NCBI RefSeq assembly: GCF_900176335.1
Contig: NZ_FWXW01000002.1
Location: 62,001-126,000 of the forward strand
Length of the DNA stretch: 64,000 nt
Direction of reading: 5' to 3'
Source of the DNA: Papillibacter cinnamivorans DSM 12816
GTDB lineage: Bacteria; Bacillota; Clostridia; Oscillospirales; Oscillospiraceae
In this document: piece after piece, positions 1 through 8,634 of the stretch
Position numbering within the stretch: the first letter of the stretch is position 1
Layout of the letters: each line of letters starts with the position of its first letter
The notes under the pieces: model-generated
Told to the model about the DNA's origin: nothing
The model's database searches: none
Seen by the model: only the letters and a program-made list of their open reading frames with translations
Translations under genes and position numbers: made by a program

Positions 1-195
1 AACGCCAAGAAGTATATCGAAGGCGGGCATCTGGGCGGCAAGGGCAGCGACTGTCATAAGGCCGCCGTCGTGGGCGACACCGTGGGCGATCCCTTCAAGG
101 ACACTTCCGGTCCTTCCCTGAACATTCTCATCAAGCTCATCTCCACCGTGTCCATCGTATTCTCCATGCTGGTCATCAGCTTCCACATCTTCTGA
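1..195 (+). CDS. hppA: Membrane-bound proton/sodium-translocating pyrophosphatase, C-terminal 64 residues (5' end outside window)
   Basis: The reading frame is open from base 1 and stops at a TGA at 193-195. It carries the C-terminal signature of integral-membrane pyrophosphatases: [20 protein letters not shown], then [11 protein letters not shown] and a final hydrophobic helix ending in FHIF. The family hydrolyses cytoplasmic pyrophosphate and pumps H+ or Na+ across the membrane. The GDTVGDP acidic motif belongs to the Mg-pyrophosphate site. Residues that separate the Na+ from the H+ subtype lie upstream, outside the window, so ion specificity cannot be read here. A strong hairpin follows 15 bases after the stop, so this looks like the last gene of its transcript. 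The next genes are a Pi transporter and its partner, a sensible phosphate-related neighbourhood. Confidence 0.93.
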   Translation, partial: NAKKYIEGGHLGGKGSDCHKAAVVGDTVGDPFKDTSGPSLNILIKLISTVSIVFSMLVISFHIF

Positions 196-210
196 TACTG
201 GAAAATTTAT

Positions 211-252
211 AACAAAGGACCGCGCAGGAAACTTCCTGCGCGGTCCTTTGTT
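211..252 (+). terminator. Terminator hairpin after hppA
   Basis: An 18-bp perfect stem (211-228 pairing with 235-252) encloses a 6-base loop. The 3' arm ends in CCTTTGTT, giving a short U-rich end. Its position right after the hppA stop fits a Rho-independent terminator. Confidence 0.8.
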
Positions 253-489
253 CAGGGTTCTGGGACTCTTCGCGGCATCCCGCCCGCCGCGGTTCGGATA
301 TGCAGAGGATCCTGCGGATGAGGATCCGATCATGGCATATTTCCGTCAGAACGGAGCATGTGTTTCTTTGTAAACTTTGTGTAAAATACGTATTGTGCAA
401 AGAGTAAAAAAATGATATCCTAAAACCGCTTGAATTTTGTACTTTGTTCTCAGTTTTTGCCATAAAAACGCTAAGAAAGTAGATTTGAG
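253..489. other. Intergenic region upstream of pit
   Basis: No convincing gene is present. A 95-codon minus-strand frame here has no recognisable protein features. A weak promoter candidate for pit is TTGTGC at 393-398 and TATCCT at 416-421, 17 bases apart. Just before it, two TTGT-type direct repeats (about 367-374 and 377-385) could be a regulator site; a PhoP-type box is one possibility, but this is a guess. Confidence 0.3.
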
Positions 490-1542
490 ATGACTATACC
501 ATTCACCGGTTTTCTGCAGCAGATGGTTTCCAATCCGGCGCTCTTTATCACCGTCCTCCTGACCCTGGGAGTGGTTTTGGTCAACGGCTGGACGGACGCG
601 CCCAACGCCATCGCCACCTGCATCTCTACCCGCTCCATGGCGCCTCAGCCCGCCATCATCATGGCGGCGATATTCAATTTTCTCGGTGCCCTGGTGATGA
701 CCTCCTTCAGCGCCACGGTGGCTCAAACCATCTACAAGATGGTGGACTTCGGCGGCGATTCCCACGTGGCCCTGGTCGCCCTCTGCGCCTCTCTCTTCGC
801 CATCGTCCTCTGGGCGACGGCGGCCTGGTGGTTCGGTATCCCCACCAGCGAGAGCCATGCTCTCATCGCCGGAATCTCCGGCGCGGCCATCGCCCTTCAG
901 GGTGGTATGGCCGGAATCAATATGTCCGAGTGGATTAAGGTCATCTACGGCCTGATCCTCTCCGTGGGCATCGGCTTCCTGTCCGGCTTCCTGGTGGTGA
1001 AGGGTGTCGAAGGCTCCTGCCGCAGCATCGACCGGAGGCATGCTCAGGGAATATTCCGGAATCTGCAGATTGTGGGCAGCGCGTGCATGGCGTTCATGCA
1101 CGGAGCGCAGGACGGCCAGAAATTCATGGGTGTTTTCATGCTGGGCGTCTTTCTGGCCATGGGCCAGGGCAACGTCACGGAGTTTACCATTCCCCTGTGG
1201 CTGATTGTTCTTTGCTCCGTAGTCATGGCTCTTGGAACCTCCATCGGCGGATACCGCATCATCAAAGCCGTGGGCATGGACATGGTGAAGCTGGATAAGC
1301 ACCAGGGGTTTTCCGCGGACCTTGCAGCCGCTCTCTGCCTTCTTGCCGCCACGCTTTTAGGTTTCCCGGTCAGCACCACCCACACGAAAACCACGTCCAT
1401 TATGGGCGTCGGGGCTGCCAAGCGGATTTCTTCCGTAAACTGGGGCATTGTAAAAGAAATGGGGGTCGCCTGGTTTTTGACCTTCCCCGGCTGCGGACTG
1501 ATCGGTTTTCTCATGGCTTTCCTCTTTATGCGGATATTCTGA
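490..1542 (+). CDS. pit: Inorganic phosphate transporter, Pit family
   Basis: The 350-residue protein belongs to the PiT/PNaS low-affinity phosphate transporters, which import metal-phosphate with H+ or Na+. The duplicated family signature is visible: NGWTDAPNAIATCISTRSM near residue 31 in the N-terminal half, and GFPVSTTHTKTTSIMGVGAA in the C-terminal half, with GIPTSESHALIAGISGAA between them. About ten hydrophobic membrane segments can be traced, and the length is normal for the short bacterial form. No strong ribosome-binding site precedes the ATG at 490, so the start is slightly uncertain. The gene is followed 44 bases later by a DUF47 partner protein, a standard pairing. Substrate could include arsenate or other oxyanions, but phosphate is by far the likeliest. 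Confidence 0.92.
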   Translation: MTIPFTGFLQQMVSNPALFITVLLTLGVVLVNGWTDAPNAIATCISTRSMAPQPAIIMAAIFNFLGALVMTSFSATVAQTIYKMVDFGGDSHVALVALCASLFAIVLWATAAWWFGIPTSESHALIAGISGAAIALQGGMAGINMSEWIKVIYGLILSVGIGFLSGFLVVKGVEGSCRSIDRRHAQGIFRNLQIVGSACMAFMHGAQDGQKFMGVFMLGVFLAMGQGNVTEFTIPLWLIVLCSVVMALGTSIGGYRIIKAVGMDMVKLDKHQGFSADLAAALCLLAATLLGFPVSTTHTKTTSIMGVGAAKRISSVNWGIVKEMGVAWFLTFPGCGLIGFLMAFLFMRIF

Positions 1543-1586
1543 GACCGGCCCCCTTCTGAATGGACGGGGCGGAAAAGGATGATAGT

Positions 1587-2210
1587 ATGGCTAACAAAAA
1601 AGGCGAGGACTATTTTGCAATTTTTGTGGAGCTGGTGGACTTTTCCTGTAAATCCGCCGTGCTCCTCGGCGAAATCCTCAACGATTACCACTCCGGCGAG
1701 CTCCTGGAAAAAATGATTGAAATGCACTCTCTGGAACACGGGGGCGACGCGGCCAAGCATGTCATGCGGAAAAAGCTGGCCAAGGAGTTCATCACCCCCA
1801 TCGAGCGGGAGGACATCATCGCCATGTCCGATGCCATCGACGACGTGACCGACGCCGTGGAGGACGTCCTCATGCGGATGTATATGTGCAATATTCAATC
1901 CGTCCGGGAAGACGCCCTCAAGATGGCAGATATCATCGTAAAGTGCTGCAACGCCCTGCGCCTTGCCCTGGCGGAGTTTGCGAATTTCCGGAAATCGGAG
2001 ATTCTCCACGGCCTGATCGTCCAGATCAACCAGCTGGAGGAAGAGGGCGACCGGCTGTATACGGAGGCCATCCGGCGTCTGTACGTCGGCGCTCAGGATC
2101 ACCTGGAGGTCATGGCCTGGGATCACGTCTTTCAGTATCTGGAAAAATGCTGCGACGCCTGCGAGGACGTGGCGGACGTTATCGAGAGCGTCATGCTGAA
2201 AAATTCATAA
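1587..2210 (+). CDS. DUF47/PhoU-like Pit accessory protein
   Basis: This 207-residue, mostly helical, acidic protein is of the DUF47 (PhoU-related) family, which is almost always encoded beside pit and is thought to regulate the transporter from the cytoplasm. Family traits seen are the N-terminal KKGEDYFAIFVELVDFSCKSA helix, a central IEREDIIAMSDAIDDVTDAVEDV segment with the conserved acidic pattern, and the C-terminal LEKCCDACEDVADVIESVM helix. An ATG at 1560 is in frame, but the one at 1587 is chosen because AAAAGGAT lies just upstream of it and the N-terminus then matches the family. Pit-then-DUF47 is the reverse of the more common order. A strong terminator follows. Confidence 0.9.
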   Translation: MANKKGEDYFAIFVELVDFSCKSAVLLGEILNDYHSGELLEKMIEMHSLEHGGDAAKHVMRKKLAKEFITPIEREDIIAMSDAIDDVTDAVEDVLMRMYMCNIQSVREDALKMADIIVKCCNALRLALAEFANFRKSEILHGLIVQINQLEEEGDRLYTEAIRRLYVGAQDHLEVMAWDHVFQYLEKCCDACEDVADVIESVMLKNS

Positions 2211-2226
2211 CGGGACTGTGTTTTCC

Positions 2227-2280
2227 GGCTGCCGCAATATGCTGAAACTGCATATTGCGGCAGCCTTTTTTTCTTTCTTT
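2227..2280 (+). terminator. Terminator after the pit operon
   Basis: A 16-bp perfect stem (2227-2242 with 2250-2265) and 7-base loop is followed directly by a run of T with few interruptions to 2280. This is a textbook Rho-independent terminator for pit and its partner. Confidence 0.92.
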
Positions 2281-2386
2281 CGGCATAATCCCGAAATGGC
2301 TGGGGAAGCTGCGTATTGCATTTGTGCCGTCAAGTTGCTATTATGGTATTTGGTTTCCTGAAATATATATCTCGGAGGTTCCGTAT

Positions 2387-4633
2387 ATGATATCCATTCA
2401 AAGAAGCGGCGCATACTGGTCGGACGGGCATTTCCTTTCTCCGTCGGAGGGGGCGGCCGCCGGATTTCCCGCGCCGGAAGAAGCAGCGCGCGGCACCATC
2501 GCCTATTCCATTCTGAAGTCGCACAACACTGGCGGCGACATGCGGAATCTTCATCTCAGGTTTGATGCCATTGCTTCCCATGACATCACCTATGTGGGCA
2601 TTATTCAGACCGCCCGGGCCAGCGGCATGGAGTCCTTCCCCCTGCCATACGTCCTCACCAACTGCCATAACAGCCTCTGCGCCGTGGGAGGGACCATCAA
2701 CGAGGACGACCATCTCTTTGGCCTTTCGGCGGCTAAAAAATACGGCGGCGAGTTTGTTCCCGCCCACCAGGCGGTCATCCATCAATACATGCGCGAACGG
2801 TACGCCGCTTCCGGAGCCATGATTTTAGCCTCGGACAGCCATACCCGGTACGGAGCCTACGGAACCCTCTCCATCGGGGAGGGCGGCCCGGAGCTGGCCC
2901 GCCAGCTGCTGCGGAAAACCTATGATCTTGCCTACCCAAAGGTGATCGCCGTCTGTCTGGAGGGCGCTCCTCGTCCCGGCGTCGGCCCGCAGGACGTGGC
3001 CCTCTCCCTCATTGGGGCCACCTTCAACGAGGGCGTCGTCAAGAACATGGTCATGGAGTTTATCGGCCCCGGCATTGCGAATCTTTCCATGGATTACAGA
3101 AACGGCATAGACGTCATGACCACCGAAACCTCCTGTCTCTCTTCCGTCTGGCAAACGGACGACGTAGTACGCCGCTCTTTGTCCGTCCATGGGCGGGAAA
3201 AGGATTACAAAACCCTCTCCCCCGCCCCCGTCGCCTGGTACGACGGCGTGATCCGCGTGGATCTCGGCAAGGTGGAACCCATGATCGCTCTTCCCTTCCA
3301 CCCGGCCAACGCCTATCCCATCCGTGTTTTCAAAGAAAATATGGAGGACATTTTAAACCGCGTGGACGAGGACACCCTGCGCCAGCTGGAACCCAGCGAG
3401 CGTCCGGCGAGTCTGCGCAAAAAGATCGTGAACGGTGAATTCATAGCCGATCAGGGCGTCATCGCGGGCTGCTCCGGCGGCACCTATCAGAACCTGATGG
3501 CGGCATCCCGGATCCTGGGCGGCCATCCCGTGGGAAGCGACGCCTTCTGGCTGTCCGTTTATCCCGCCAGCATGCCCATCCTGCTGGAACTGACCCGGCT
3601 GGGCGTGATGTCCTCCTTTATGGCTTCCGGAGCCTCCGTCCGCTCCTGCTTCTGCGGCCCCTGCTTCGGCGCCGGAGACGTGCCGGCCAACGGCGGTTTT
3701 TCCATCCGGCATACCACCCGCAACTTCCCCAATCGGGAGGGCAGCAAACCCTCCGACGGGCAGATCGCTTACGTGGCTCTTATGGACGCCAGATCTATCG
3801 CTGCCACGGCTTTGAATCACGGCCGCCTCACTTCGGCCCTGGAACTGCCGGAGCCTCCCGCCGACCCCGCGGACGAGCCCTACCGGTATGACGACAGCGC
3901 CTACGAGGCCCGGGTTTACCGCGGCGTGGGTCATCCCCACCCGGAGACGCCTCTGGTGTTCGGTCCCAATATTGCCGACTGGCCGGAGCAGATCTCTCTG
4001 CCGGAAAATCTGCTGGTCACCGTGGCTTCCGCGATTTACGATCCCGTCACCACTACGGACGAACTCATTCCCTCGGGCGAGACCTCCTCTCTTCGTTCCA
4101 ACCCCGTGCGCCTGGCGGATTTCACCCTTTCCCGCAAGGACCCGGGCTATGTGGGCAGAGCCAAGAACATTGCCGCCCTGGAAACCCTGCGCCGGAAAAA
4201 CCCGGCCGATCCCGCCGTCCTGGCCGTCATGGACGGGTACGACCCGGCAGACACCGCTCTGGGCTCCGCCGTCATGGCCATCCGTCCGGGAGACGGTTCG
4301 GCCCGGGAGCAGGCCGCCTCCTGTCAGCGGGTTCTCGGGGGCGTTGCAAACCTCGCGGGGGAATACGCCACCAAGCGGTACCGCAGCAACGTGGTCAACT
4401 GGGGGATGCTCCCCTTTACGGTGAAGGATATCGCCTCTCTTGATCTCGCTCCGGGGGACAGACTGTATATCCCTGGTATCCGGGCCGCCCTGAGGGGGGA
4501 CGCGGAAGAGATCTCCGCACTGCTCCTGAAAGACGGCGCCAGGCGTCCCGTCACCCTGAGCCTGCCGGGCCTCACCCGGGAAGAGCGGGACATCATCCTG
4601 GCCGGCTCTCTGATCAATTTCTACGCCCCGTGA
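2387..4633 (+). CDS. Aconitase-family hydratase (YbhJ-like)
   Basis: The 748-residue protein has the aconitase fold, but its sequence type matches the uncharacterised hydratase YbhJ of E. coli (753 residues) rather than AcnA, AcnB or LeuC. The iron-sulfur ligands are visible: Cys in IAGCSGGTYQN and the pair in CFCGPCFGAGD. So are the aconitase hallmarks ASDSHTRYGAYG in domain 1 and the swivel-domain KRYRSNVVNWGMLPF in the C-terminal part. An in-frame ATG exists at 2255 inside the terminator hairpin. The start at 2387 is preferred because TCGGAGG sits 6-12 bases upstream. Substrate is unknown; a hydroxy-di- or tricarboxylic acid is expected from the fold. It stands alone, with no isopropylmalate or citrate genes beside it. 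Confidence is high for the family and low for the reaction. Confidence 0.87.
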   Translation: MISIQRSGAYWSDGHFLSPSEGAAAGFPAPEEAARGTIAYSILKSHNTGGDMRNLHLRFDAIASHDITYVGIIQTARASGMESFPLPYVLTNCHNSLCAVGGTINEDDHLFGLSAAKKYGGEFVPAHQAVIHQYMRERYAASGAMILASDSHTRYGAYGTLSIGEGGPELARQLLRKTYDLAYPKVIAVCLEGAPRPGVGPQDVALSLIGATFNEGVVKNMVMEFIGPGIANLSMDYRNGIDVMTTETSCLSSVWQTDDVVRRSLSVHGREKDYKTLSPAPVAWYDGVIRVDLGKVEPMIALPFHPANAYPIRVFKENMEDILNRVDEDTLRQLEPSERPASLRKKIVNGEFIADQGVIAGCSGGTYQNLMAASRILGGHPVGSDAFWLSVYPASMPILLELTRLGVMSSFMASGASVRSCFCGPCFGAGDVPANGGFSIRHTTRNFPNREGSKPSDGQIAYVALMDARSIAATALNHGRLTSALELPEPPADPADEPYRYDDSAYEARVYRGVGHPHPETPLVFGPNIADWPEQISLPENLLVTVASAIYDPVTTTDELIPSGETSSLRSNPVRLADFTLSRKDPGYVGRAKNIAALETLRRKNPADPAVLAVMDGYDPADTALGSAVMAIRPGDGSAREQAASCQRVLGGVANLAGEYATKRYRSNVVNWGMLPFTVKDIASLDLAPGDRLYIPGIRAALRGDAEEISALLLKDGARRPVTLSLPGLTREERDIILAGSLINFYAP

Positions 4634-4805
4634 CAGGAACTGCGCGTCGGGAAAGAGATGTGCTCTTTTTCCCGGAACCCGCCTGCGGGCAGGCCGGCGT
4701 TCTGCGTTGTGTTGGACCTGTTCTGAAATGAATCCCGCCGGATTTTGTCCGGTGCATTCTCCCGCCGCCGAAGCGGCTATGCCATGATAATCGAGGTCTT
4801 GAACC
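4634..4805. other. Intergenic region between hydratase and chromate transporter genes
   Basis: A bulged hairpin at about 4648-4674 (CGGGAAAGAG pairing with CTCTTTTTCCCG) may end the hydratase transcript, but no T-run follows it. No promoter with a recognisable -35/-10 pair was found for the next gene. Confidence 0.3.
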
Positions 4806-5390
4806 ATGGAGAAAACCGCGCAGCCCCATCCGAGCCTCCTGAAGATTTTTTTAATCACGCTCCGGGTGGGATTTTTCACCTTTGGCGGCGGTATGGTCAT
4901 GTTCGCCATGCTGGAACGGGAATTCTCGGACAGGCAGGGCTGGCTCACAAAAGAGGAGATGATCGATCTTCTGGCCATCGCCCAGTCTCTTCCGGGCGTC
5001 ATCGCCGTCAACTCCTCTCTCCTCATGGGGTACCGGCTGGCGGGCACCCTGGGCGCCCTGGTGGCGGTCCTGGGCAGCGTCATTCCTTCCTTTGTCGTGC
5101 TCGCCTTTGTCGCGATATTTTATGACGCTTTCATCACGAACCCGTATTTTGCCGGTGCTCTCCGGGGCGTTCAGGGCGCTGTGGTGGGCCTTCTGGTCTC
5201 GGTGCTGCTTTCTACCCGCAAGAAGTCTTTTTCCGCCCGCTGGGGCTATATCCTCTTCCCCGCCGCCCTCTGCGTCACCATCTTCATTCCGTCCTTCAAC
5301 ATCGTCTTTCTGCTGCTGGGGGGCGCCGCCATCGGCATTCTCGTGAATTTCGTCCTGATGAAAAAAAGGAGGCCTGAAGACTATGAGTGA
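4806..5390 (+). CDS. Chromate transporter (CHR family), first half-size subunit
   Basis: This 194-residue membrane protein corresponds to one half of a full-length ChrA. The CHR domain signature is clear: LRVGFFTFGGGMVMFAMLE near residues 18-36 and LAIAQSLPGVIAVNSS near residues 58-73. About six hydrophobic helices follow. Short-chain CHR proteins come in pairs encoded in tandem and are thought to assemble into a heterodimer with antiparallel topology. The next gene overlaps this one by 8 bases and is the partner. Full-length relatives export chromate; in anaerobic Clostridia the real substrate is not established. GAGGT lies 11-15 bases upstream of the ATG. Confidence 0.88.
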   Translation: MEKTAQPHPSLLKIFLITLRVGFFTFGGGMVMFAMLEREFSDRQGWLTKEEMIDLLAIAQSLPGVIAVNSSLLMGYRLAGTLGALVAVLGSVIPSFVVLAFVAIFYDAFITNPYFAGALRGVQGAVVGLLVSVLLSTRKKSFSARWGYILFPAALCVTIFIPSFNIVFLLLGGAAIGILVNFVLMKKRRPEDYE

Positions 5391-5925
5391 GCTTTTGGAC
5401 CTCTTTTTCATTTTCTTTAAAATCGGATTGTTCACCATCGGCGGCGGCTACGTGATCATCTCTCTGGTTCAGCAGGAGCTGGTCTCTTTGGGCTATATGA
5501 CCCTGAAGGAGGCCATCGATATGGTGGCCATTTCCCAGATGACCCCCGGCGCCTTCGGGATCAACGCAGCCACCTTTACCGGAATGCGGCTGTACGGATT
5601 CTGGGGCGGCCTGGCCGCCACCCTGGGTGTCATGCTTCCCTCCGTTGTGATCTGCATCCTGGTGGCAAAATTCTTCTTCACCTTCAATAAAAAGCCTCTG
5701 GTCCAATCCGCCATGATGGGCCTTCGGCCCGTGGTCTTCGGGCTCATCACCTCCGCGCTTCTGACCATAGCCAAGGCCAGTCTCTTCCCTTCCGGATTTT
5801 TCGGATTCGACTGGCCGGTTGCGGTCATAGCCGTGGCGGTTTTTACCCTGATGGTGAAAACGAAAATCAATCCGGTATATCTCATTTTAGGTTCCGGAGT
5901 CCTGGGCGCGATCCTGTTCCATTGA
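5383..5925 (+). CDS. Chromate transporter (CHR family), second half-size subunit
   Basis: This 180-residue CHR-domain membrane protein is the partner of the preceding gene. It has the same N-terminal signature (KIGLFTIGGGYVIISLVQQEL) and the second motif AISQMTPGAFGINAATF, then a helix-rich C-terminal half with GLRPVVFGLITSA. AAAGGAGG just before the ATG lies inside the previous gene, and the 8-base overlap indicates translational coupling. The pair presumably forms one transporter. It is related to the first subunit but clearly diverged, consistent with an old duplication rather than a recent split. Confidence 0.88.
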   Translation: MSELLDLFFIFFKIGLFTIGGGYVIISLVQQELVSLGYMTLKEAIDMVAISQMTPGAFGINAATFTGMRLYGFWGGLAATLGVMLPSVVICILVAKFFFTFNKKPLVQSAMMGLRPVVFGLITSALLTIAKASLFPSGFFGFDWPVAVIAVAVFTLMVKTKINPVYLILGSGVLGAILFH

Positions 5926-5963
5926 AATCGGCGGGGGACCCGTTCGCGGATTATCCTCTTTGA

Positions 5964-5993
5964 TTTACAAAACGCGTTTTTAGGGGTATAATA
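5964..5993 (+). promoter_or_regulatory. Promoter for nadABC
   Basis: TTTACA (5964-5969) and TATAAT (5988-5993) are separated by 18 bases and lie about 50 bases upstream of the nadA start. The -10 is perfect and the -35 has one mismatch. No clear NiaR-type operator was recognised around it. Confidence 0.6.
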
Positions 5994-6043
5994 CTTCCAC
6001 GAATGATTACGCGCGTATGCCGTCCTGCGGAAAGGAATGGAAA

Positions 6044-6949
6044 ATGAACGAAACGCAGAAGCGGATCCTTGCCCTGAAAGCCGAAAAAGGGGCTCTGATC
6101 CTGGCACATTATTATCAGACAATGGATATCCAGGAGATCGCCGACATCGTTGGCGATTCCTTTGAACTTGCAAAACAGGCCAAAGCCGCCGGGCAGCAAA
6201 TCATCGTCCTCTGCGGCGTCAAATTCATGGCCGAAAGCGCGAAGATACTCAATCCCGGCAAGACCGTCCTCCTCCCCGTCCTGGATGCCGGCTGCCCCAT
6301 GGCGGACATGATAACCCCCGATGACGTCCTGCGTCTTCGCAAAGAGCACCCCGATGCCGCCGTGGTCTGCTATATCAACTCCTCCGCCGCCGTGAAGGCG
6401 GTGAGCGACATCTGCTGTACCTCCTCCTCCGCCGTGCGGGTGGTGCGCTCCTTGCCCCAGAAAAAAATCGTCTTCATCCCGGATAAAAACCTGGGCGCCT
6501 ATGTCGCCTCCCAGGTGCCGGAAAAGGAATTTGTCTTTTATAACGGCTTCTGCCCCGTCCACAACGGCGTGACCCTGCGGGACGTCCTGGCGGCCAAGGA
6601 AGCCCATCCCGGTGCCAAAGTACTGGTTCACCCGGAGTGCCGCCCCGAGGTCCTCTCCCACGCCGATTATATCGGGAGCACCAAGGGGATTCTGGAGTAT
6701 GCCGCCGCCTCCGGCGCCGACGAGTTCGTCATCGGCACCGAAAAGGGCGTGGCCGAAAGGCTCGGCAGCCTTGCTCCGGACAAGCGGTACTATGTCATGA
6801 CCGATCGGTTTACCTGTTCCGATATGAAAAAAACCCGGCTTTCCGACGTTTTGCGCTGCCTGGAGACCGGGACCTATGAGATTCAAATGACGCCGGAGGA
6901 GATTTCCGCGGCCTATCAGAGCCTCGACCGGATGATCCGGGTGCCCTGA
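6044..6949 (+). CDS. nadA: Quinolinate synthase A
   Basis: NadA condenses iminoaspartate (from NadB) with dihydroxyacetone phosphate to quinolinate, using a [4Fe-4S] cluster. The 301-residue length is normal. Three cysteines with the spacing expected of the cluster ligands are C84 (AGCPMAD), C170 (GFCPVHNG) and C258 (FTCSDMKK). Substrate-site sequences HYYQTMDIQEIADIVGDS and CYINSSAAVKA are conserved. An upstream in-frame ATG at 6017 is rejected: AAAGGA at 6031-6036 is correctly placed for 6044, and the N-terminus then matches the family. It heads a nadA-nadB-nadC operon behind a good promoter. Confidence 0.96.
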   Translation: MNETQKRILALKAEKGALILAHYYQTMDIQEIADIVGDSFELAKQAKAAGQQIIVLCGVKFMAESAKILNPGKTVLLPVLDAGCPMADMITPDDVLRLRKEHPDAAVVCYINSSAAVKAVSDICCTSSSAVRVVRSLPQKKIVFIPDKNLGAYVASQVPEKEFVFYNGFCPVHNGVTLRDVLAAKEAHPGAKVLVHPECRPEVLSHADYIGSTKGILEYAAASGADEFVIGTEKGVAERLGSLAPDKRYYVMTDRFTCSDMKKTRLSDVLRCLETGTYEIQMTPEEISAAYQSLDRMIRVP

Positions 6950-7075
6950 GGTATCTGCAGGGCAAACGCGGCCGCGCGGTTCTCCGGGGTCTGTTGTCGC
7001 ATGTCCCCGGGTTGTTTATTCGCCGGCCTGCGGGATTGATTTCTCTTCCGACACTCGTAAAAGGGGTTGCTCTCC

Positions 7076-8617
7076 ATGCGGTATGTGTTCAGCGGCGATC
7101 TGAAGATTCAAAAAACGTCCCGGTACGACGTGCTCATCGTGGGTGCGGGCCTTGCGGGCCTGTATACCGCGCTCCACGTCAGTCCGGATCTGAAATGCGC
7201 CGTCCTCTCCAAAGAGGGGATCGATATCAGCAATTCCTGGCTTGCCCAGGGGGGGATTGCCGCCGCCGTCGCCAAGGACGACCGGCCCCGTTTCCATTAC
7301 CAGGATACGTTGGTTGCCGGTGCCGGCCTCTGCGACAAGAAAGCGGTGCAGGTCCTGGTGGACGAGGGCCCCGGGGATATCCACACCCTCATGTCCCTTC
7401 ACGTGCCCTTCGACCTGGACGAGGAGGGCGACCTGCAGATCACCCGGGAGGGCGGCCATAACCGCAACCGTGTGGTGCACGCCGGAGGGGACGCCACAGG
7501 GCGCGAAACGGTGAAGGTCCTGGCCGCTCTTGCCGGCCAGCGTCCCAACATCTCCTTCCTGGAACATACCTTTTTTGTGGACATCCTCACCGGCGGCCCC
7601 GGCGGCCCGGTCACCGGCGCCCTCATCTTCCGGGACGGTGCCTTTGAGCTGGTGTCCACCCGGAAAATCGTCATCTGCACCGGCGGGATCGGTCAGGTCT
7701 ACCTGCACTCCACCAATCCCGCCGTTGCCACGGGGGACGGCATTGCCGCCGCCATGCGGGCCGGTGCGAAGCTCCGGAATATGGAGTTTATTCAGTTTCA
7801 TCCCACGGGGCTCTGGTCGCCCCACCCCGAGGACAGGGCTTTCCTCATCTCCGAGGCGGTCCGGGGCGAAGGCGGTCTTCTGAAAAACAAAGACGGGACC
7901 CGCTTTATGGTGGGTGTCCATGAGCTTTGCGAACTGGCGCCCCGGGATATCGTGGCCCGGGCCATCGTCCGTGAAATGGCAAAGACCGGAACCGATCACG
8001 TCTTCCTGGACATCACCAGCAAACCGGAGCAGGCCCTTGCCGCCCGCTTCCCCACCATATACAACGAATGCCTCCGCCGCGGCATCAATATCGCCCGGGA
8101 CTACATCCCCGTCTTCCCCGTCCAGCACTATCTCATGGGCGGGATTCAGACCGATCTGAACGGCATGACCAACATATCGGGGCTTTACGCCTGCGGCGAG
8201 GCCGCCTATACGGGGGTCCACGGGGCAAATCGCCTCGCCTCCAACTCCATGCTGGAGTGCCTGGTCTTCGGCCGCCGGGCGGCGATGCATATTGATAAAA
8301 ATATCGAGAGGGAGCAGTCCGCTCCCCTGCCCGTTCTTCCCCAGGCTGCTCCGCGTCAGGCGGGAAACCTGGACTACAAGGCTCTCCGCAGGAAGATCCA
8401 GGTCACCATGAACGACTACGGGTATGTGATACGGACAAAAGCGGGCCTTACCGAGGCCCTGGCCGTCGTCAGCGGCATCCTGGAGCAGCTCCGGCAGTGC
8501 TGCGACAACAGCAAGGAGTACTATGAAGTGTACAACGTCGCCCTGGTGGCCCAGTCCATCCTGGAGGCGGCTCTTGCCCGCCGGGAAAGCGTGGGGGCCC
8601 ACTACCGTGAAGACTGA
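7076..8617 (+). CDS. nadB: L-aspartate oxidase
   Basis: This FAD enzyme oxidises L-aspartate to iminoaspartate; in anaerobes fumarate is the likely electron acceptor. The 513-residue protein starts with the dinucleotide-binding DVLIVGAGLAGLYTAL at residues 18-33. It carries the succinate dehydrogenase/fumarate reductase family blocks SWLAQGGIAAAV, HAGGDATGRE, QFHPTGLW, HYLMGGIQTD and CGEAAYTGVHGANRLASNS, then a helical C-terminal domain. The ATG at 7076 is chosen over a TTG at 7067 because AAAAGGGG ends 10 bases before the ATG and would abut the TTG. The 126-base gap after nadA holds a small GC-rich hairpin (near 6984-7010) but no terminator-like T-run. Confidence 0.96.
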   Translation: MRYVFSGDLKIQKTSRYDVLIVGAGLAGLYTALHVSPDLKCAVLSKEGIDISNSWLAQGGIAAAVAKDDRPRFHYQDTLVAGAGLCDKKAVQVLVDEGPGDIHTLMSLHVPFDLDEEGDLQITREGGHNRNRVVHAGGDATGRETVKVLAALAGQRPNISFLEHTFFVDILTGGPGGPVTGALIFRDGAFELVSTRKIVICTGGIGQVYLHSTNPAVATGDGIAAAMRAGAKLRNMEFIQFHPTGLWSPHPEDRAFLISEAVRGEGGLLKNKDGTRFMVGVHELCELAPRDIVARAIVREMAKTGTDHVFLDITSKPEQALAARFPTIYNECLRRGINIARDYIPVFPVQHYLMGGIQTDLNGMTNISGLYACGEAAYTGVHGANRLASNSMLECLVFGRRAAMHIDKNIEREQSAPLPVLPQAAPRQAGNLDYKALRRKIQVTMNDYGYVIRTKAGLTEALAVVSGILEQLRQCCDNSKEYYEVYNVALVAQSILEAALARRESVGAHYRED

Positions 8618-8634
8618 AGGAGGCGAAACATTCC

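Noticed and set aside
176-463. 95-codon minus-strand frame upstream of pit
   Set aside because: It overlaps the hppA terminator and putative pit promoter, has no ribosome-binding site and looks like random translated sequence.
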